Shown here: in pieces, positions 21,729 through 30,470 of the stretch
Numbering within the stretch: position 1 is the stretch's first letter
How the letters are laid out: every line of letters starts with the position of its first letter
Assembly (NCBI RefSeq): GCF_018336155.1
Contig: NZ_JAGYHF010000007.1
Location: 186,001-250,000, forward strand
Reading direction: 5' to 3'
Length of the DNA stretch: 64,000 nt
From: Pseudomonas rustica
Lineage (GTDB): Bacteria; Pseudomonadota; Gammaproteobacteria; Pseudomonadales; Pseudomonadaceae
Position numbers and translations under genes: made by a program
Notes under the pieces: model-generated
The model's input: only the letters and a program-made list of their open reading frames with translations
What the model was told of the DNA's origin: nothing
The model's database searches: none

Positions 21729-24287
21729 ATGTTTCGCGTGCTTTCGCCGTACCCGCTCACCTGCCTTCGACCAACCCTGCTCGCCGCCTGCCTGGCGTTC
21801 AGCGTGCAAGCCCAGGCCGAGGCCATCCGTCTGCAATTGCCGGCGCAGTCGATGGCGACCTCGCTGAGCCAGATCGCTCAGCAGGCGAAGATCCAGTTGC
21901 TGTTCGACGAAGCGCAATTGCGCAACCTCAAGGCGCCGGCCATCAACGGTGAATTCAGCGCGGAAGCGGCGATCCGCCAGTTGCTCGACAACAGCCAGTT
22001 CGGCCTGATCAAGGTCAATCAAACCTACGTGGTGCGCCCGGTGGAATCGGTCACCAGCAGCAGCGACAGCATTCAGCTCGACGCGTTGAGCGTGATCGGC
22101 ACCGGTACTGAAGTCGACTCCAGCACCGTCGGCCGCTCGACCCTGACCCAGGCTGACATTGATCGCCATCAACCGAACAACATGCCTGCGCTGTTGGCGA
22201 CATTGCCTGGCGTAAGCATGAGCGGCTCGATGAAACCGGGCGGCCAGAAGATCAATATCTGGGGCCTGGGCGAAGCCGAAGACGTTCCGCTGACCCTCGA
22301 TGGCGCAACAAAAAGCGGCTTCGAGCGTTATCAGCAGGGGACGATTTTCATCGAACCGGAGCTGATCCGCAGCATCGAAGTGGAGAAAGGCCCGCACTCG
22401 CTGTTCACCGGCAACGGTGGTTTCGGCGGCACCGTGCACATGGAAACCAAAGACGCGCCGGACATGCTCCAGGAAGGCCGCAACAGCGGCGCGATGGTCA
22501 AATACGGTTACGCCAGCAACGACCATCAACAAACCTACAGCGGCGCAGTGTTCGGCCGCACCGACGATGGCCGCGCCGACGCGCTGGTGTACCTGACCAA
22601 ACGCGACGGCGGCGACATGAAACTCGCCGACAACCTGCCGAATCCGGACAACTACTACCCGATCAACCCCAAGCGTTTGCCCAACAGTGCGCTGGATCTC
22701 GACGGCCAACTGGTCAAGGTCAACCTGCACCTGAACGACGAGCACAGCGCCGGGATGATGTACTCGCACTCGGAAAGCCAGCGCTGGACGCCGTTCTCTT
22801 CGGCGACCTACCCGAACCCGCCGACACCGGACAACATCAAAAAATACGGCTATGACGGTGCGCTGAAACGCTTCCTCGCCAATCGCGAAACCATCGACAC
22901 TACGTGGTCGACGTACTACCAGTATCAGCCGCTGGATAACCGTCTGATCGACATGAAGTTGAGCTACTCGGAATCCGACACCGATCAGACCGACGAGCGC
23001 GACGCCACGGCGTTTTTCCAGGCCGCGTCTGGCGGACGCAAGATGGACACCGATTACAAGGATCGCATCGTCGAACTGCGCAACATCAGCCGCTTCGAAA
23101 CCGGTTCGCTGGAACATGCCGTGACCAGCGGCGTGGAAATCCGCAAGCATGCGCGCAACACCGACATGTGGATGCCCGGCGCGACTTACGATGTGCCCAA
23201 GTACAACTTCGGCCACTTCCAGCCGTACTTCATGCCCAAGGGCAAGGTCGACACCAACAGCGTCTACCTGCAGGACGCGATCACCTATGGCGACTTCACC
23301 CTGACGCCTTCCGTGCGTTACGACCACGTGCGCAATCGCGGCGAGGCCAACGACGCGCCGTACTACAGCAGTCAGGATCCAGCGATCGGCCACGACTACA
23401 GCGACCGCACCTACACCGGTTGGTCACCGCGCCTGTCGGCGTTCTGGAAAATGACCCCGGACGTCGCATTCTTCGTCGACTACAGCAAAACCTGGCGCGC
23501 GCCGGTGCTCGATGAACAATATGAAGTGCAGGGTTTGGGCAGCCGCACCGCGACCAGCGTCGACCTCGATCCGGAACGCATCACCGGTTGGCGCGCGGGC
23601 AACATCAGCCACTTTTCCAACGTGTTCGCCGACCACGACAACGTGCAGATCCGCACCACGCTGTTCCGCAACAAGATCGACGACGAGATTTTCAAAGCCA
23701 CCGGCATCGGTTGCCAGAATCAGTGGAACACGGGCGGCAGCATCGCCACCGACTGCAAAGGCTCGGGGCCGATGAGCAACTACCGCAACATCGGCGGGCT
23801 GACCATCAAGGGTTTCGAGGTCGAGAGTTTCTACGACTCGACCTACCTGTTCGGCTCGCTGTCGTACTCGTGGATGACCGGCAAACACGAAGGCGCTTAC
23901 ACCAATCCGTGGGGCCCGGACGTCTGGGCGCGGGACATTCCGCCGCCGAAATGGATCGCCGTCGTTGGCGTGAAGATTCCGAGCTGGGACGCGCAGGTTG
24001 GCTGGCAGGGCGAGTTCGTGCGCAAGACCGATCGCCTGCCGAGCGACCTGTATGGCCAGAGCAAAAACTCGCTGGGTGATGTTTACTACGATCACTACGA
24101 CAACGACCGTTACAACGTTCAGGGCCTATTTGCCAACTGGAAACCGCAGCAGCCGTATCTGAAAGGCACCGAGGTCAATTTGACCGTCGATAACCTGTTC
24201 AACGAAAGCTACCGGCCGGCGTTGAGCGGGGACATGGCATACAGCCAGGGGCGTAATGCCAAGGTGAGTTTGAGGCGGTTTTTCTGA
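21729..24287 (+). CDS. TonB-dependent haem-type receptor with N-terminal signalling domain
   Basis: 852 residues. Signal peptide to about residue 31 (CLAFSVQAQAEA), STN signalling domain (about 32-108: LQLPAQSMATSLSQIAQQAK, IQLLFDEAQLRNLKAPAING), plug (ALLATLPGVSMSGSMKPGGQ, EVEKGPHSLFTGNGGFGGTV), and a 22-strand barrel ending in Arg-Phe-Phe. The YSKTWRAPVLDEQY stretch corresponds to the FRAP-box region of haem receptors. Size and gene order agree with P. aeruginosa HxuA (PA1302, about 850 residues), behind HxuI and HxuR. No hemophore gene (hasA) follows, which argues against a Has system. Ligand assignment to haem is inferred; a siderophore is possible. Confidence 0.8.
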   Translation: MFRVLSPYPLTCLRPTLLAACLAFSVQAQAEAIRLQLPAQSMATSLSQIAQQAKIQLLFDEAQLRNLKAPAINGEFSAEAAIRQLLDNSQFGLIKVNQTYVVRPVESVTSSSDSIQLDALSVIGTGTEVDSSTVGRSTLTQADIDRHQPNNMPALLATLPGVSMSGSMKPGGQKINIWGLGEAEDVPLTLDGATKSGFERYQQGTIFIEPELIRSIEVEKGPHSLFTGNGGFGGTVHMETKDAPDMLQEGRNSGAMVKYGYASNDHQQTYSGAVFGRTDDGRADALVYLTKRDGGDMKLADNLPNPDNYYPINPKRLPNSALDLDGQLVKVNLHLNDEHSAGMMYSHSESQRWTPFSSATYPNPPTPDNIKKYGYDGALKRFLANRETIDTTWSTYYQYQPLDNRLIDMKLSYSESDTDQTDERDATAFFQAASGGRKMDTDYKDRIVELRNISRFETGSLEHAVTSGVEIRKHARNTDMWMPGATYDVPKYNFGHFQPYFMPKGKVDTNSVYLQDAITYGDFTLTPSVRYDHVRNRGEANDAPYYSSQDPAIGHDYSDRTYTGWSPRLSAFWKMTPDVAFFVDYSKTWRAPVLDEQYEVQGLGSRTATSVDLDPERITGWRAGNISHFSNVFADHDNVQIRTTLFRNKIDDEIFKATGIGCQNQWNTGGSIATDCKGSGPMSNYRNIGGLTIKGFEVESFYDSTYLFGSLSYSWMTGKHEGAYTNPWGPDVWARDIPPPKWIAVVGVKIPSWDAQVGWQGEFVRKTDRLPSDLYGQSKNSLGDVYYDHYDNDRYNVQGLFANWKPQQPYLKGTEVNLTVDNLFNESYRPALSGDMAYSQGRNAKVSLRRFF

Positions 24288-24313
24288 TCCTGAATTTATA
24301 GCGCCTCTATTGG

Positions 24314-24389
24314 CCCCATCGCGAGCAGGCTCACTCCTACAGTTGGAATGAGTTTCTCCTGTAGGAGTGAGCCTGCTCGCGATGGCGTC
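24314..24389. repeat. Palindromic repeat pair (ATCGCGAGCAGGCTCACTCC family)
   Basis: CATCGCGAGCAGGCTCACTC plus CTACAG, then the inverted GTAGGAGTGAGCCTGCTCGC plus GATGGCG. It is the same class as 25391-25465. Confidence 0.9.
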
Positions 24390-24402
24390 ACCCGGTTGTT
24401 AC

Positions 24403-24708
24403 CTACTTCACCCCAGCCCGCACCACCGATAATTCCGGAACCGCCCCCCGCCGCTGACTCAAATACCGCGTACAACTCACCCGCAAGAACGACGCAAGAT
24501 TCACCACCTCCCCGCGATAATCCATCACCTCTTCATACAGCTTGGCGATCAATTGGTTGGTAGTCATGCCGTCGACCTCGGCGATCTCGCTGAGGATGTC
24601 CCAGAACTGATTCTCCAGACGCAACGTCGTCACCACGCCGCAGATGCGCAGCGAGCGCGAGCGTGATTCGTAGAGAATCGGGTCGGCCTTGACGTAGAGC
24701 TCGCACAT
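24403..24708 (-). CDS. Ribbon-helix-helix domain protein
   Basis: 101 residues. The central part reads SLRICGVVTTLRLENQFWDI, then LSEIAEVDGMTTNQLIAKLY, the RHH_4 pattern of small DNA-binding proteins seen with arylsulfotransferase-like or other enzyme genes. The start MCELYVKADPILYESRSRS is well conserved in pseudomonads, so ATG 24708 is chosen over the frame extending to 24825. It begins 13 bases after the DJ-1/PfpI gene on the same strand, so the two are probably one operon. DNA-binding is inferred from the fold. Confidence 0.75.
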   Translation of the reverse strand: MCELYVKADPILYESRSRSLRICGVVTTLRLENQFWDILSEIAEVDGMTTNQLIAKLYEEVMDYRGEVVNLASFLRVSCTRYLSQRRGAVPELSVVRAGVK

Positions 24709-24721
24709 CGGCGAATCCTCG

Positions 24722-25303
24722 TTACAGGGTGATTTTAGTGCCGAGCAAGCCGAGGAAACCGGCCAGCCAGTTCGGGTGCGCCGGCCATGCCGGGGCTGTG
24801 GCCAGATTGCCTTGAACGTGGCCATCCGTCACGGCGATGTCGATGTACGTACCGCCCGCCAGTCGCACTTCCGGGGCGCAGGCCGGATAGGCGCTGCACT
24901 CGCGACCTTCGAGCACGCCGGCCGCTGCCAGCAACTGAGCACCGTGGCAGACGGCGGCGATCGGTTTGCCGGCCTTGTCGAAGGCGCGCACCAGGTCGAG
25001 GACTTTTTCGTTGAGACGCAGGTATTCCGGGGCCCGACCGCCGGGGATCAGCAGCGCGTCGTAATCGCCTTCGCTGACCTTGGCGAAGTCGAAGTTGAGG
25101 GCAAACAGGTGACCGGGTTTTTCGCTGTAAGTCTGGTCGCCTTCGAAGTCATGGATCGCAGTGCGTACGGTGCCGCCGGATGGCTTGTCCGGGCACACGG
25201 CGTGGACGGTGTGCCCGACCATCTGCAGGGCCTGAAACGGCACCATCACTTCGTAGTCTTCGACGTAATCGCCAACCAGCATCAGAATCTTTTTCGCGGC
25301 CAT
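24722..25303 (-). CDS. DJ-1/PfpI-family protein
   Basis: 193 residues. The nucleophile elbow is AAVCHGAQ with C119 and H120, and E15 (VEDYE) is the conserved acid that activates the Cys; [13 protein letters not shown] is the other family signature. Members act as proteases, glyoxalases or protein/nucleotide deglycases, or as stress proteins, and activity cannot be told from sequence. The upstream ATG follows AGGAG at good distance (GTCCTCCCCATGG read on the opposite strand). Co-transcribed with the ribbon-helix-helix gene. Confidence 0.85.
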   Translation of the reverse strand: MAAKKILMLVGDYVEDYEVMVPFQALQMVGHTVHAVCPDKPSGGTVRTAIHDFEGDQTYSEKPGHLFALNFDFAKVSEGDYDALLIPGGRAPEYLRLNEKVLDLVRAFDKAGKPIAAVCHGAQLLAAAGVLEGRECSAYPACAPEVRLAGGTYIDIAVTDGHVQGNLATAPAWPAHPNWLAGFLGLLGTKITL

Positions 25304-25390
25304 GGGGAGGACTCCTCTGGGAAATGCTTGGGAGTGTTCAAGGTAGACCTATTCGACAGTGACGGGTAACAACGGGCTACTACCGGGTTG

Positions 25391-25465
25391 ACGCCATCGC
25401 GAGCAGGCTCACTCCTACAGGGGAACGCATTTCAAATGTAGGAGTGAGCCTGCTCGCGATGGCGC
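25391..25465. repeat. Palindromic repeat pair (ATCGCGAGCAGGCTCACTCC family)
   Basis: GCCATCGCGAGCAGGCTCAC plus TCCTACAGG, then the inverted GTAGGAGTGAGCCTGCTCGC plus GATGGCGCC. It fills much of the divergent gap 25304-25572. Confidence 0.9.
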
Positions 25466-25572
25466 CGGCAAACTGTACGGATAAGTAAGTGCCTAGCTGT
25501 AACAGCCACAAGCCCCCGGTTTATGGCTTGATGAAGGTCATTCCCAACCTCCTACGATTCTGGTCTCCCCCA

Positions 25573-26463
25573 ATGTCCTCGCGCGAAAACACCGGCATGG
25601 CCCTCGGCCTGCTCGGCGTGGTGATTTTCAGCCTCACCCTGCCCTTCACCCGCATCGTGGTGCAGGAACTGCATCCGCTGCTCAACGGCTTGGGTCGCGC
25701 GTTGTTCGCGGCGATTCCGGCGGCGATGCTGTTGTTGTGGCGCCGCGAAAAGTGGCCAACGTGGCAGCAAGTCAAAGGCCTGAGCCTGGTGATCGCCGGA
25801 GTAATTCTCGGTTTTCCGGTGTTGTCGGCGTGGGCTATGCAAACGCTGCCGGCGTCGCACGGGGCATTGGTCAACGGTTTGCAGCCGCTGTGCGTGGCGC
25901 TGTATGCCGCGTGGTTGTCCCACGAACGTCCGTCAAAAGCCTTCTGGGCCTGCGCCGCATTGGGCAGTGCGTTGGTGCTCGGTTATGCGTTGTACACCGG
26001 GGCTGGGAGTATTCAGGCGGGGGATTTGCTGATGCTCGGCGCGATTGCCGTGGGTGGTCTGGGTTATGCCGAGGGCGGCCGATTGGCCAAGGAGATGGGC
26101 GGCTGGCAGGTGATCTGCTGGGCGCTGGTGCTGTCGACACCGTTGTTGATCGGGCCGGTGGTTTACTTGGCGCTGCAACATCACGGCGCGGTGTCGGCCA
26201 AGGCTTGGTGGGCGTTTGGCTATGTTGCGCTGTTTTCGCAGTTTCTTGGATTCTTTGCCTGGTACGCCGGGCTGGCGATGGGCGGGATCGCTCGGGTCAG
26301 TCAGATCCAGTTGTTGCAGATCTTCTTCACCATCGCGTTTTCGGCGCTGTTCTTTGGCGAGCATGTCGAGCCGATTACCTGGGTGTTTGCGTGTGGTGTC
26401 ATCGCAACGGTCATGCTCGGCCGCAAAACCACGGTGCAACCGGCCCGCATTGCCACCGTATGA
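25573..26463 (+). CDS. EamA/DMT-family transporter
   Basis: 296 residues, ten hydrophobic helices arranged as two EamA repeats (GLLGVVIFSLTLPFTRIVVQ ... LSLVIAGVILGFPVLSAWAM; second repeat LLMLGAIAVGGLGYAEGGRL ... IQLLQIFFTIAFSALFFGE). Such permeases export amino acids or other metabolites. ATG 25573 gives the typical N-terminus; earlier in-frame ATGs (25531 and 25489) exist and none has a convincing ribosome site. The stop codon TGA is the first base group of an octamer tandem-repeat tract, so repeat-number change would not alter the protein. Confidence 0.8.
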   Translation: MSSRENTGMALGLLGVVIFSLTLPFTRIVVQELHPLLNGLGRALFAAIPAAMLLLWRREKWPTWQQVKGLSLVIAGVILGFPVLSAWAMQTLPASHGALVNGLQPLCVALYAAWLSHERPSKAFWACAALGSALVLGYALYTGAGSIQAGDLLMLGAIAVGGLGYAEGGRLAKEMGGWQVICWALVLSTPLLIGPVVYLALQHHGAVSAKAWWAFGYVALFSQFLGFFAWYAGLAMGGIARVSQIQLLQIFFTIAFSALFFGEHVEPITWVFACGVIATVMLGRKTTVQPARIATV

Positions 26464-26582
26464 ACGGTTGAACGGTTGAACGGTTGAACGGTTGAACGGT
26501 TGAACGGTTGAACGGTTGAACGGTTGAACGGTTGAACGGTTGAACGGTTGAACGGTTGAACGGTTGAACGGTTGAACGGTTG
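26462..26582. repeat. Octamer tandem repeat, about 15 copies of GAACGGTT
   Basis: 121 bases of uninterrupted GAACGGTT units with no mismatch that I can see, starting inside the stop codon region of the EamA gene and ending before a REP pair. Every frame on the minus strand is open, encoding the same octapeptide cycle (PFNRSTVQ), while every plus-strand frame hits TGA. A perfect short tandem repeat of this length is expected to vary in copy number between strains. Confidence 0.95.
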
Positions 26583-26586
26583 ATTA

Positions 26587-26665
26587 TGTAGGAGCTGCCG
26601 AAGGCTGCGATCTTTTGATTTTGTTTTTAAGATCAAAAGATCGCAGCCTTCGGCAGCTCCTACAG
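26587..26665. repeat. REP pair (GTAGGAGCTGCCGAAGGCTG family)
   Basis: TGTAGGAGCTGCCGAAGGCT plus GCGATCTTTTGATT and the inverted copy. It directly follows the octamer tract, between convergent genes. Confidence 0.9.
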
Positions 26666-26690
26666 GATGTGTATTCCAGGGCAATAATCG

Positions 26691-27908
26691 TCAGGAAAGG
26701 TAACCGTCGGCGCGCAGCAGGGTTTCCAGGCAGTGTTCGCTGATGTGATAGAACGCTTTCAACTCTTCGATCTTCACCAACAGCTGAGCCGGATCGACCG
26801 GCTCGGCGCGTTTCACCGCGAGAATCATCTTGTTCTTGTTGGTGTGATCGAGCGAGATGAACTCGAACACCTTGGTCTCGTAACCACAGGCTTCCAGGAA
26901 CAGCGCACGCAAACTGTCGGTAACCATTTCCGCCTGCTGACCAAGGTGCAAACCGTATTGCAGCATCGGCTTGAGCAGCGCCGGGCTCTGGATTTGCAGG
27001 CGGATCTGTTTGTGGCAGCACGGCGAGCACATGATGATCGACGCCCCCGAACGAATGCCGGTGTGGATCGCGTAGTCAGTGGCGATGTCGCAGGCATGCA
27101 AAGCGATCATCACGTCCAGTTCGCTCGGCGCCACGCTGCGCACGTCACCGCACTTGAACACCAGCCCCGGATGATCAAGCTTCGCCGCGGCGGCGTTGCA
27201 CAGGTTGACCATTTCTTCGCGCAACTCGACGCCGGTGACTTCGCCCTCGGCCTTCAAGGTGTTGCGCAGGTAATCGTGAATCGCGAAGGTCAGATAGCCC
27301 TTGCCCGAGCCGAAATCCGCGACGCGCACCGGTTTGTCCAGCGCCAGCGGCGAGGTGGTCAGCGCATGGCTGAACACTTCGATGAATTTGTTGATCTGCT
27401 TCCACTTGCGCGACATCGCCGGGATCAGCTCTTGCTGCGCGTTGGTCACGCCCAGATCCTTGAGGAACGGTCGGCTCAACTCAAGAAAGCGGTTTTTCTC
27501 TCGGTTGTGCTCGGCGGACGGTGCTTCACGCAATTGCTGAGGTTTGCTCTTGAACAGCGAACTCTTGCCCTTTTTGCTGTATTCGAGCTGAGCTTCGTCA
27601 GTCACGGCGAGCAAATGCGCATTTTTGAACGAGGCCGGCAACAGCGCGGCAATCGTCGCCACGCCTTCGCTCAGCGGCAGATTTTTGGTGATGTCGCGGG
27701 TTTTGTAGCGATAGACGAAGGACAGGTTCGGCTGCGCTTTGACGGTGACCGCTTTGATGATGACCCGCTGCAGCTCCGCCTCTTCACCGACGTACTTGGC
27801 CAGCACCAGTTTGATGAAGCCGTTCTGCTCGAGGCTGGTTTGCAGCAGCTCGATGAACTGGGCGTGGTGATCGGGCGCAGGCTTAGTGGACGGGGCGGTA
27901 ACGGACAT
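26691..27908 (-). CDS. SAM-dependent methyltransferase (Methyltransf_32-like)
   Basis: 405 residues. An N-terminal domain of about 190 residues precedes the Rossmann fold: VRVADFGSGKGYLTFAIHDY (motif I, about residue 195), VTGVELREEMVNLCN, and VMIALHACDIATDYAIHTGI. A Cys-rich CSPCCHKQIR segment follows, as in the eukaryotic GSTCD/METTL25 relatives and in the bacterial family annotated only as methyltransferase. An RNA or thiol substrate is possible; I cannot assign it. Monocistronic, flanked by REP pairs on both sides. Confidence 0.75.
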   Translation of the reverse strand: MSVTAPSTKPAPDHHAQFIELLQTSLEQNGFIKLVLAKYVGEEAELQRVIIKAVTVKAQPNLSFVYRYKTRDITKNLPLSEGVATIAALLPASFKNAHLLAVTDEAQLEYSKKGKSSLFKSKPQQLREAPSAEHNREKNRFLELSRPFLKDLGVTNAQQELIPAMSRKWKQINKFIEVFSHALTTSPLALDKPVRVADFGSGKGYLTFAIHDYLRNTLKAEGEVTGVELREEMVNLCNAAAAKLDHPGLVFKCGDVRSVAPSELDVMIALHACDIATDYAIHTGIRSGASIIMCSPCCHKQIRLQIQSPALLKPMLQYGLHLGQQAEMVTDSLRALFLEACGYETKVFEFISLDHTNKNKMILAVKRAEPVDPAQLLVKIEELKAFYHISEHCLETLLRADGYLS

Positions 27909-28002
27909 GAAAAAGCGGCCTCGGACGGGCGAAATCGGGAATGGCGGGTATTTTAGGGGGGATGGGGGTTGGGGACACGCTCTTATTTACCGAACGGCAC
28001 AA

Positions 28003-28078
28003 ATCAAGAGATCGCAGCCTTCGGCAGCTCCTACAGAGGCCAATGTAGGAGCTGCCGAAGGCTGCGATCTTTTGATCT
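28003..28078. repeat. REP pair (GTAGGAGCTGCCGAAGGCTG family)
   Basis: AGATCGCAGCCTTCGGCAGC then the inverted TGTAGGAGCTGCCGAAGGCT with GCGATCTTTTGATC. The end reaches the stop codon of the next gene (28077). Confidence 0.9.
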
Positions 28079-28694
28079 AGGCCAACACCACCAACCGATT
28101 CGGCAATTCATTGCGCACTTGCGTCACCGGCACATGCACTTTGAGCAATTCCCCACACGCCTCAATGCACGTCACAAACCCTTCCAGCGTGCGCCCCTGC
28201 CGCACCTGCTCGGTAAACGCCGCGACAATCACATCCCAGCTCCTGTTATCCAGCCGCTTGGAAATCCCCTCATCCACCAGAATTTCCACATAGCGCTCCG
28301 CCTCGCAGACAAAAATCAGCATCCCGGTGCTGCCCACCGTGTGATGCAGGTTCTGTTCGAGAAACTGCCGTCGTGCCAGGTTCGATGCCCGCCAGTGGCG
28401 CACGCGACGCGGGATCAAATGCGTGGTGATTTTCGGCAAACGAAACAGCAGGCACAGCACGATAAACGCGCCCCACTGCACCAGCAGCAGGCTGTGCATG
28501 GTCAGCCAGCCGGTCAGGTAGTGCACGACGCCCGGCACCACCAGCGCCAGCAAACTCGCCCACAGCAGCGGGATGTACGCGTAGTCGTCGGCGCGGGCGG
28601 CCAGCACTGTCACCAGTTCGGCGTCGGTGTCGCGCTCGACCCGGGCGATCGCTTCGGCGACTTTGCGTTGTTCGTGTTCGGTCAGTAATGCCAT
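28077..28694 (-). CDS. TPM-domain membrane protein
   Basis: 205 residues. An N-terminal LLTEHEQRKVAEAIARVERD TDAELV segment is the start of a TPM (YgcG/TPM_phosphatase) domain, interrupted by two membrane helices (YIPLLWASLLALVVPGVVHY; LLLVQWGAFIVLCLLF), and the C-terminal half resumes (TGMLIFVCEAERYVEILVDE, GISKRLDNRSWDVIVAAFTE). It sits 33 bases after the other TPM gene and about 900 bases after lemA, forming the lemA-ygcG-TPM set common in proteobacteria. TPM domains bind divalent ions or act in photosystem or envelope maintenance; activity here is unknown. Confidence 0.8.
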   Translation of the reverse strand: MALLTEHEQRKVAEAIARVERDTDAELVTVLAARADDYAYIPLLWASLLALVVPGVVHYLTGWLTMHSLLLVQWGAFIVLCLLFRLPKITTHLIPRRVRHWRASNLARRQFLEQNLHHTVGSTGMLIFVCEAERYVEILVDEGISKRLDNRSWDVIVAAFTEQVRQGRTLEGFVTCIEACGELLKVHVPVTQVRNELPNRLVVLA

Positions 28695-28727
28695 GTTGAA
28701 AAGTGCCTGCTCATTATTCTTTTAATG

Positions 28728-29483
28728 TCACCAGCCGCCGGACGATCCACCGCCGCCGAAACTGCCCCCGCCGCCGCTGAAGCCCCCGCCTCCACCGCCG
28801 CCGCCACCAAAACCTCCACCGCCAAAGCCGCCGCCTCCGCCACCACCGCCCCGGCCGGCGGGCAGGATACCGAGCATCTGGAAGACAAACACGGTCAGGA
28901 TGAACAACATCACCAAAAATACGAACAAACCGGGATGCCGCGAGATGAAATCATCGGACGGATCACCGCTCGATTCATACACCGTCGACGGCTCGTCCAG
29001 CGGATTGCCGCCGAGCACCACCAGCATCGCCGCGACGCCGTCGCTGATGCCTTTGCTGAAGTTACCGGTCTTGAACGCGGGCGTGATGACTTGATGGATG
29101 ATCACTGACGACTGCGCATCGGTCAGCCGATCCTCCAGACCATAACCGACTTCGATGCGCAGTTTGCGCTCGTCACGGGCGACGATCAGCAGCGCGCCGT
29201 TGTTTTTGTCCTTCTGGCCGATGCCCCAGTGCCGGCCGAGCTGAACGCCGAAATCCTCGATGGTGGTGCCCTGCAGATCCGGCACGGTGACGACGACCAA
29301 TTGCTCGCCGGTCGCCTGCTCGTGGGCCTGCAACTGCTGGCCCAGTTGCGCGCGCACCGACGGCTCGATCATCTGCGCTTCGTCCACCACCCGCCCGCTC
29401 AGCGCCGGGAACGTCAACTCGGCCCGGGCGCTGAGGGCGAATACCCACAACAGCAACACCAGCCCTATCTTCAACACACGCAT
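28728..29483 (-). CDS. YgcG-family TPM-domain protein with glycine-rich tail
   Basis: 251 residues. Signal peptide (LKIGLVLLLWVFALSARA), TPM domain about 25-160 (RVVDEAQMIEPSVRAQLGQQ, LQAHEQATGEQLVVVTVPDL, GALLIVARDERKLRIEVGYG), a membrane helix (GLFVFLVMLFILTVFVFQML) and a C-terminal tail almost entirely of Gly, Phe and Ser (about 40 residues, ending SSGGW). The Gly-rich tail is typical for this family and probably disordered on the cytoplasmic side. Part of the lemA-TPM gene set, separated from lemA by a REP pair. Confidence 0.85.
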   Translation of the reverse strand: MRVLKIGLVLLLWVFALSARAELTFPALSGRVVDEAQMIEPSVRAQLGQQLQAHEQATGEQLVVVTVPDLQGTTIEDFGVQLGRHWGIGQKDKNNGALLIVARDERKLRIEVGYGLEDRLTDAQSSVIIHQVITPAFKTGNFSKGISDGVAAMLVVLGGNPLDEPSTVYESSGDPSDDFISRHPGLFVFLVMLFILTVFVFQMLGILPAGRGGGGGGGGFGGGGFGGGGGGGGGFSGGGGSFGGGGSSGGW

Positions 29484-29503
29484 GCATACCCCCCACCGAT
29501 CCC

Positions 29504-29591
29504 CTGTAGGAGCTGCCGAAGGCTGCGATCTTTTGATCTTGTTTTTTAAAAACCAACGTCAAAAGATCGCAGCCTGCGGCAGCTCCTACAC
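29504..29591. repeat. REP pair (GTAGGAGCTGCCGAAGGCTG family)
   Basis: CTGTAGGAGCTGCCGAAGGC plus TGCGATCTTTTGATC and an inverted copy whose arm reads GCCTGCGGC instead of GCCTTCGGC. Lies between lemA and ygcG within one operon. Confidence 0.9.
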
Positions 29592-29599
29592 AGGCTTTC

Positions 29600-30208
29600 T
29601 CAGAATTTCACTTCCGGGGCCTTTTCCGCACCGGGCGTGGTGGCTTCGAAGGTTTCGCGGATAGGCAAGTCGCTGTACATCACGCTGTGCCAGAGGCGAC
29701 CGGGGAAGGTGCGGATTTCGGTGTTGTACTTCTGCACCGCCAGAATGAAATCGCGGCGCGCCACGGCGATGCGGTTTTCCGTACCCTCAAGTTGCGATTG
29801 CAGGGCGAGGAAGTTCTGGTTGGCCTTCAGATCCGGGTAGCGCTCGGAGACCACCATCAACCGGCTCAACGCACCGGTCAGTTGATCCTGCGCCTGCTGG
29901 AACTGCTTGAGCTTCTCGGGATTGTCGAGGGTGCTGGCGTCGACCTGAATCGACGTAGCTTTCGCCCGCGCCTCGATCACGGCGGTGAGGGTTTCCTCTT
30001 CATGCTTGGCGTAACCCTTCACCGTTTCCACCAGATTGGGGATCAGGTCGGCACGCCGCTGGTACTGGTTCTGCACTTGCTCCCACGCGGCTTTGGCCTG
30101 TTCGTCGAGGGTCGGGATATTGTTGATGCCGCACGCGGTCAACAGCGTGGCCAGCATCAGCAGGGTGACGACCTGCAAACGCGAGCGATTGGTTGGGCTT
30201 ACATTCAT
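29600..30208 (-). CDS. lemA: LemA-family lipoprotein
   Basis: 202 residues. A lipobox (LLATLLTAC, Cys at about residue 26) gives an N-terminal lipid anchor. The LemA helical domain is visible from TLDEQAKAAWEQVQNQYQRR, then ADLIPNLVETVKGYAKHEEE and LTGALSRLMVVSERYPDLKA, ending IRTFPGRLWHSVMYSDLPIR. LemA proteins are of unknown function and usually lie beside TPM genes, as here. The start ATG 30208 follows AAGGAG at about ten bases; the frame to 30229 was not used. Confidence 0.9.
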   Translation of the reverse strand: MNVSPTNRSRLQVVTLLMLATLLTACGINNIPTLDEQAKAAWEQVQNQYQRRADLIPNLVETVKGYAKHEEETLTAVIEARAKATSIQVDASTLDNPEKLKQFQQAQDQLTGALSRLMVVSERYPDLKANQNFLALQSQLEGTENRIAVARRDFILAVQKYNTEIRTFPGRLWHSVMYSDLPIRETFEATTPGAEKAPEVKF

Positions 30209-30470
30209 CGCAGTGATGCTCCTTGGCACATTTCATTATAAAAACCGAGCGCGAAACACTCTGCGCCGGCTCTTGGGGCATAATCGGCCGCGCCGCTGGA
30301 TTACGACGCGCCAATGGGCTAAAAAGTGCCCTGCGCGATCACGCTGCCGCAGTGTCGGCTGTCGTTTTTGGCTCTGGTTTTTTGAGCCTGCACCCGAACA
30401 ACAATAGTCGCTCCCTAAATTTTGGCTGGCCGGCGTTGCATCGCCGCTTGGGCCCTTGAGAAAAACATTC

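Noticed and set aside
20619..23393. Long minus-strand open frame of over 900 codons opposite the anti-sigma and receptor genes.
   Set aside because: It lies antisense to well-supported genes, has no recognisable domain and reflects the high-GC codon bias.
24288..24402. Search for a hemophore gene (hasA) after the receptor.
   Set aside because: Only a repeat pair and a convergent ribbon-helix-helix gene follow, so a Has system is unlikely.
26301..26684. Minus-strand frame containing octapeptide NRSTVQPF repeats.
   Set aside because: The repeat is open in every frame because the octamer lacks stops on that strand; the rest is antisense to the EamA gene and REP.
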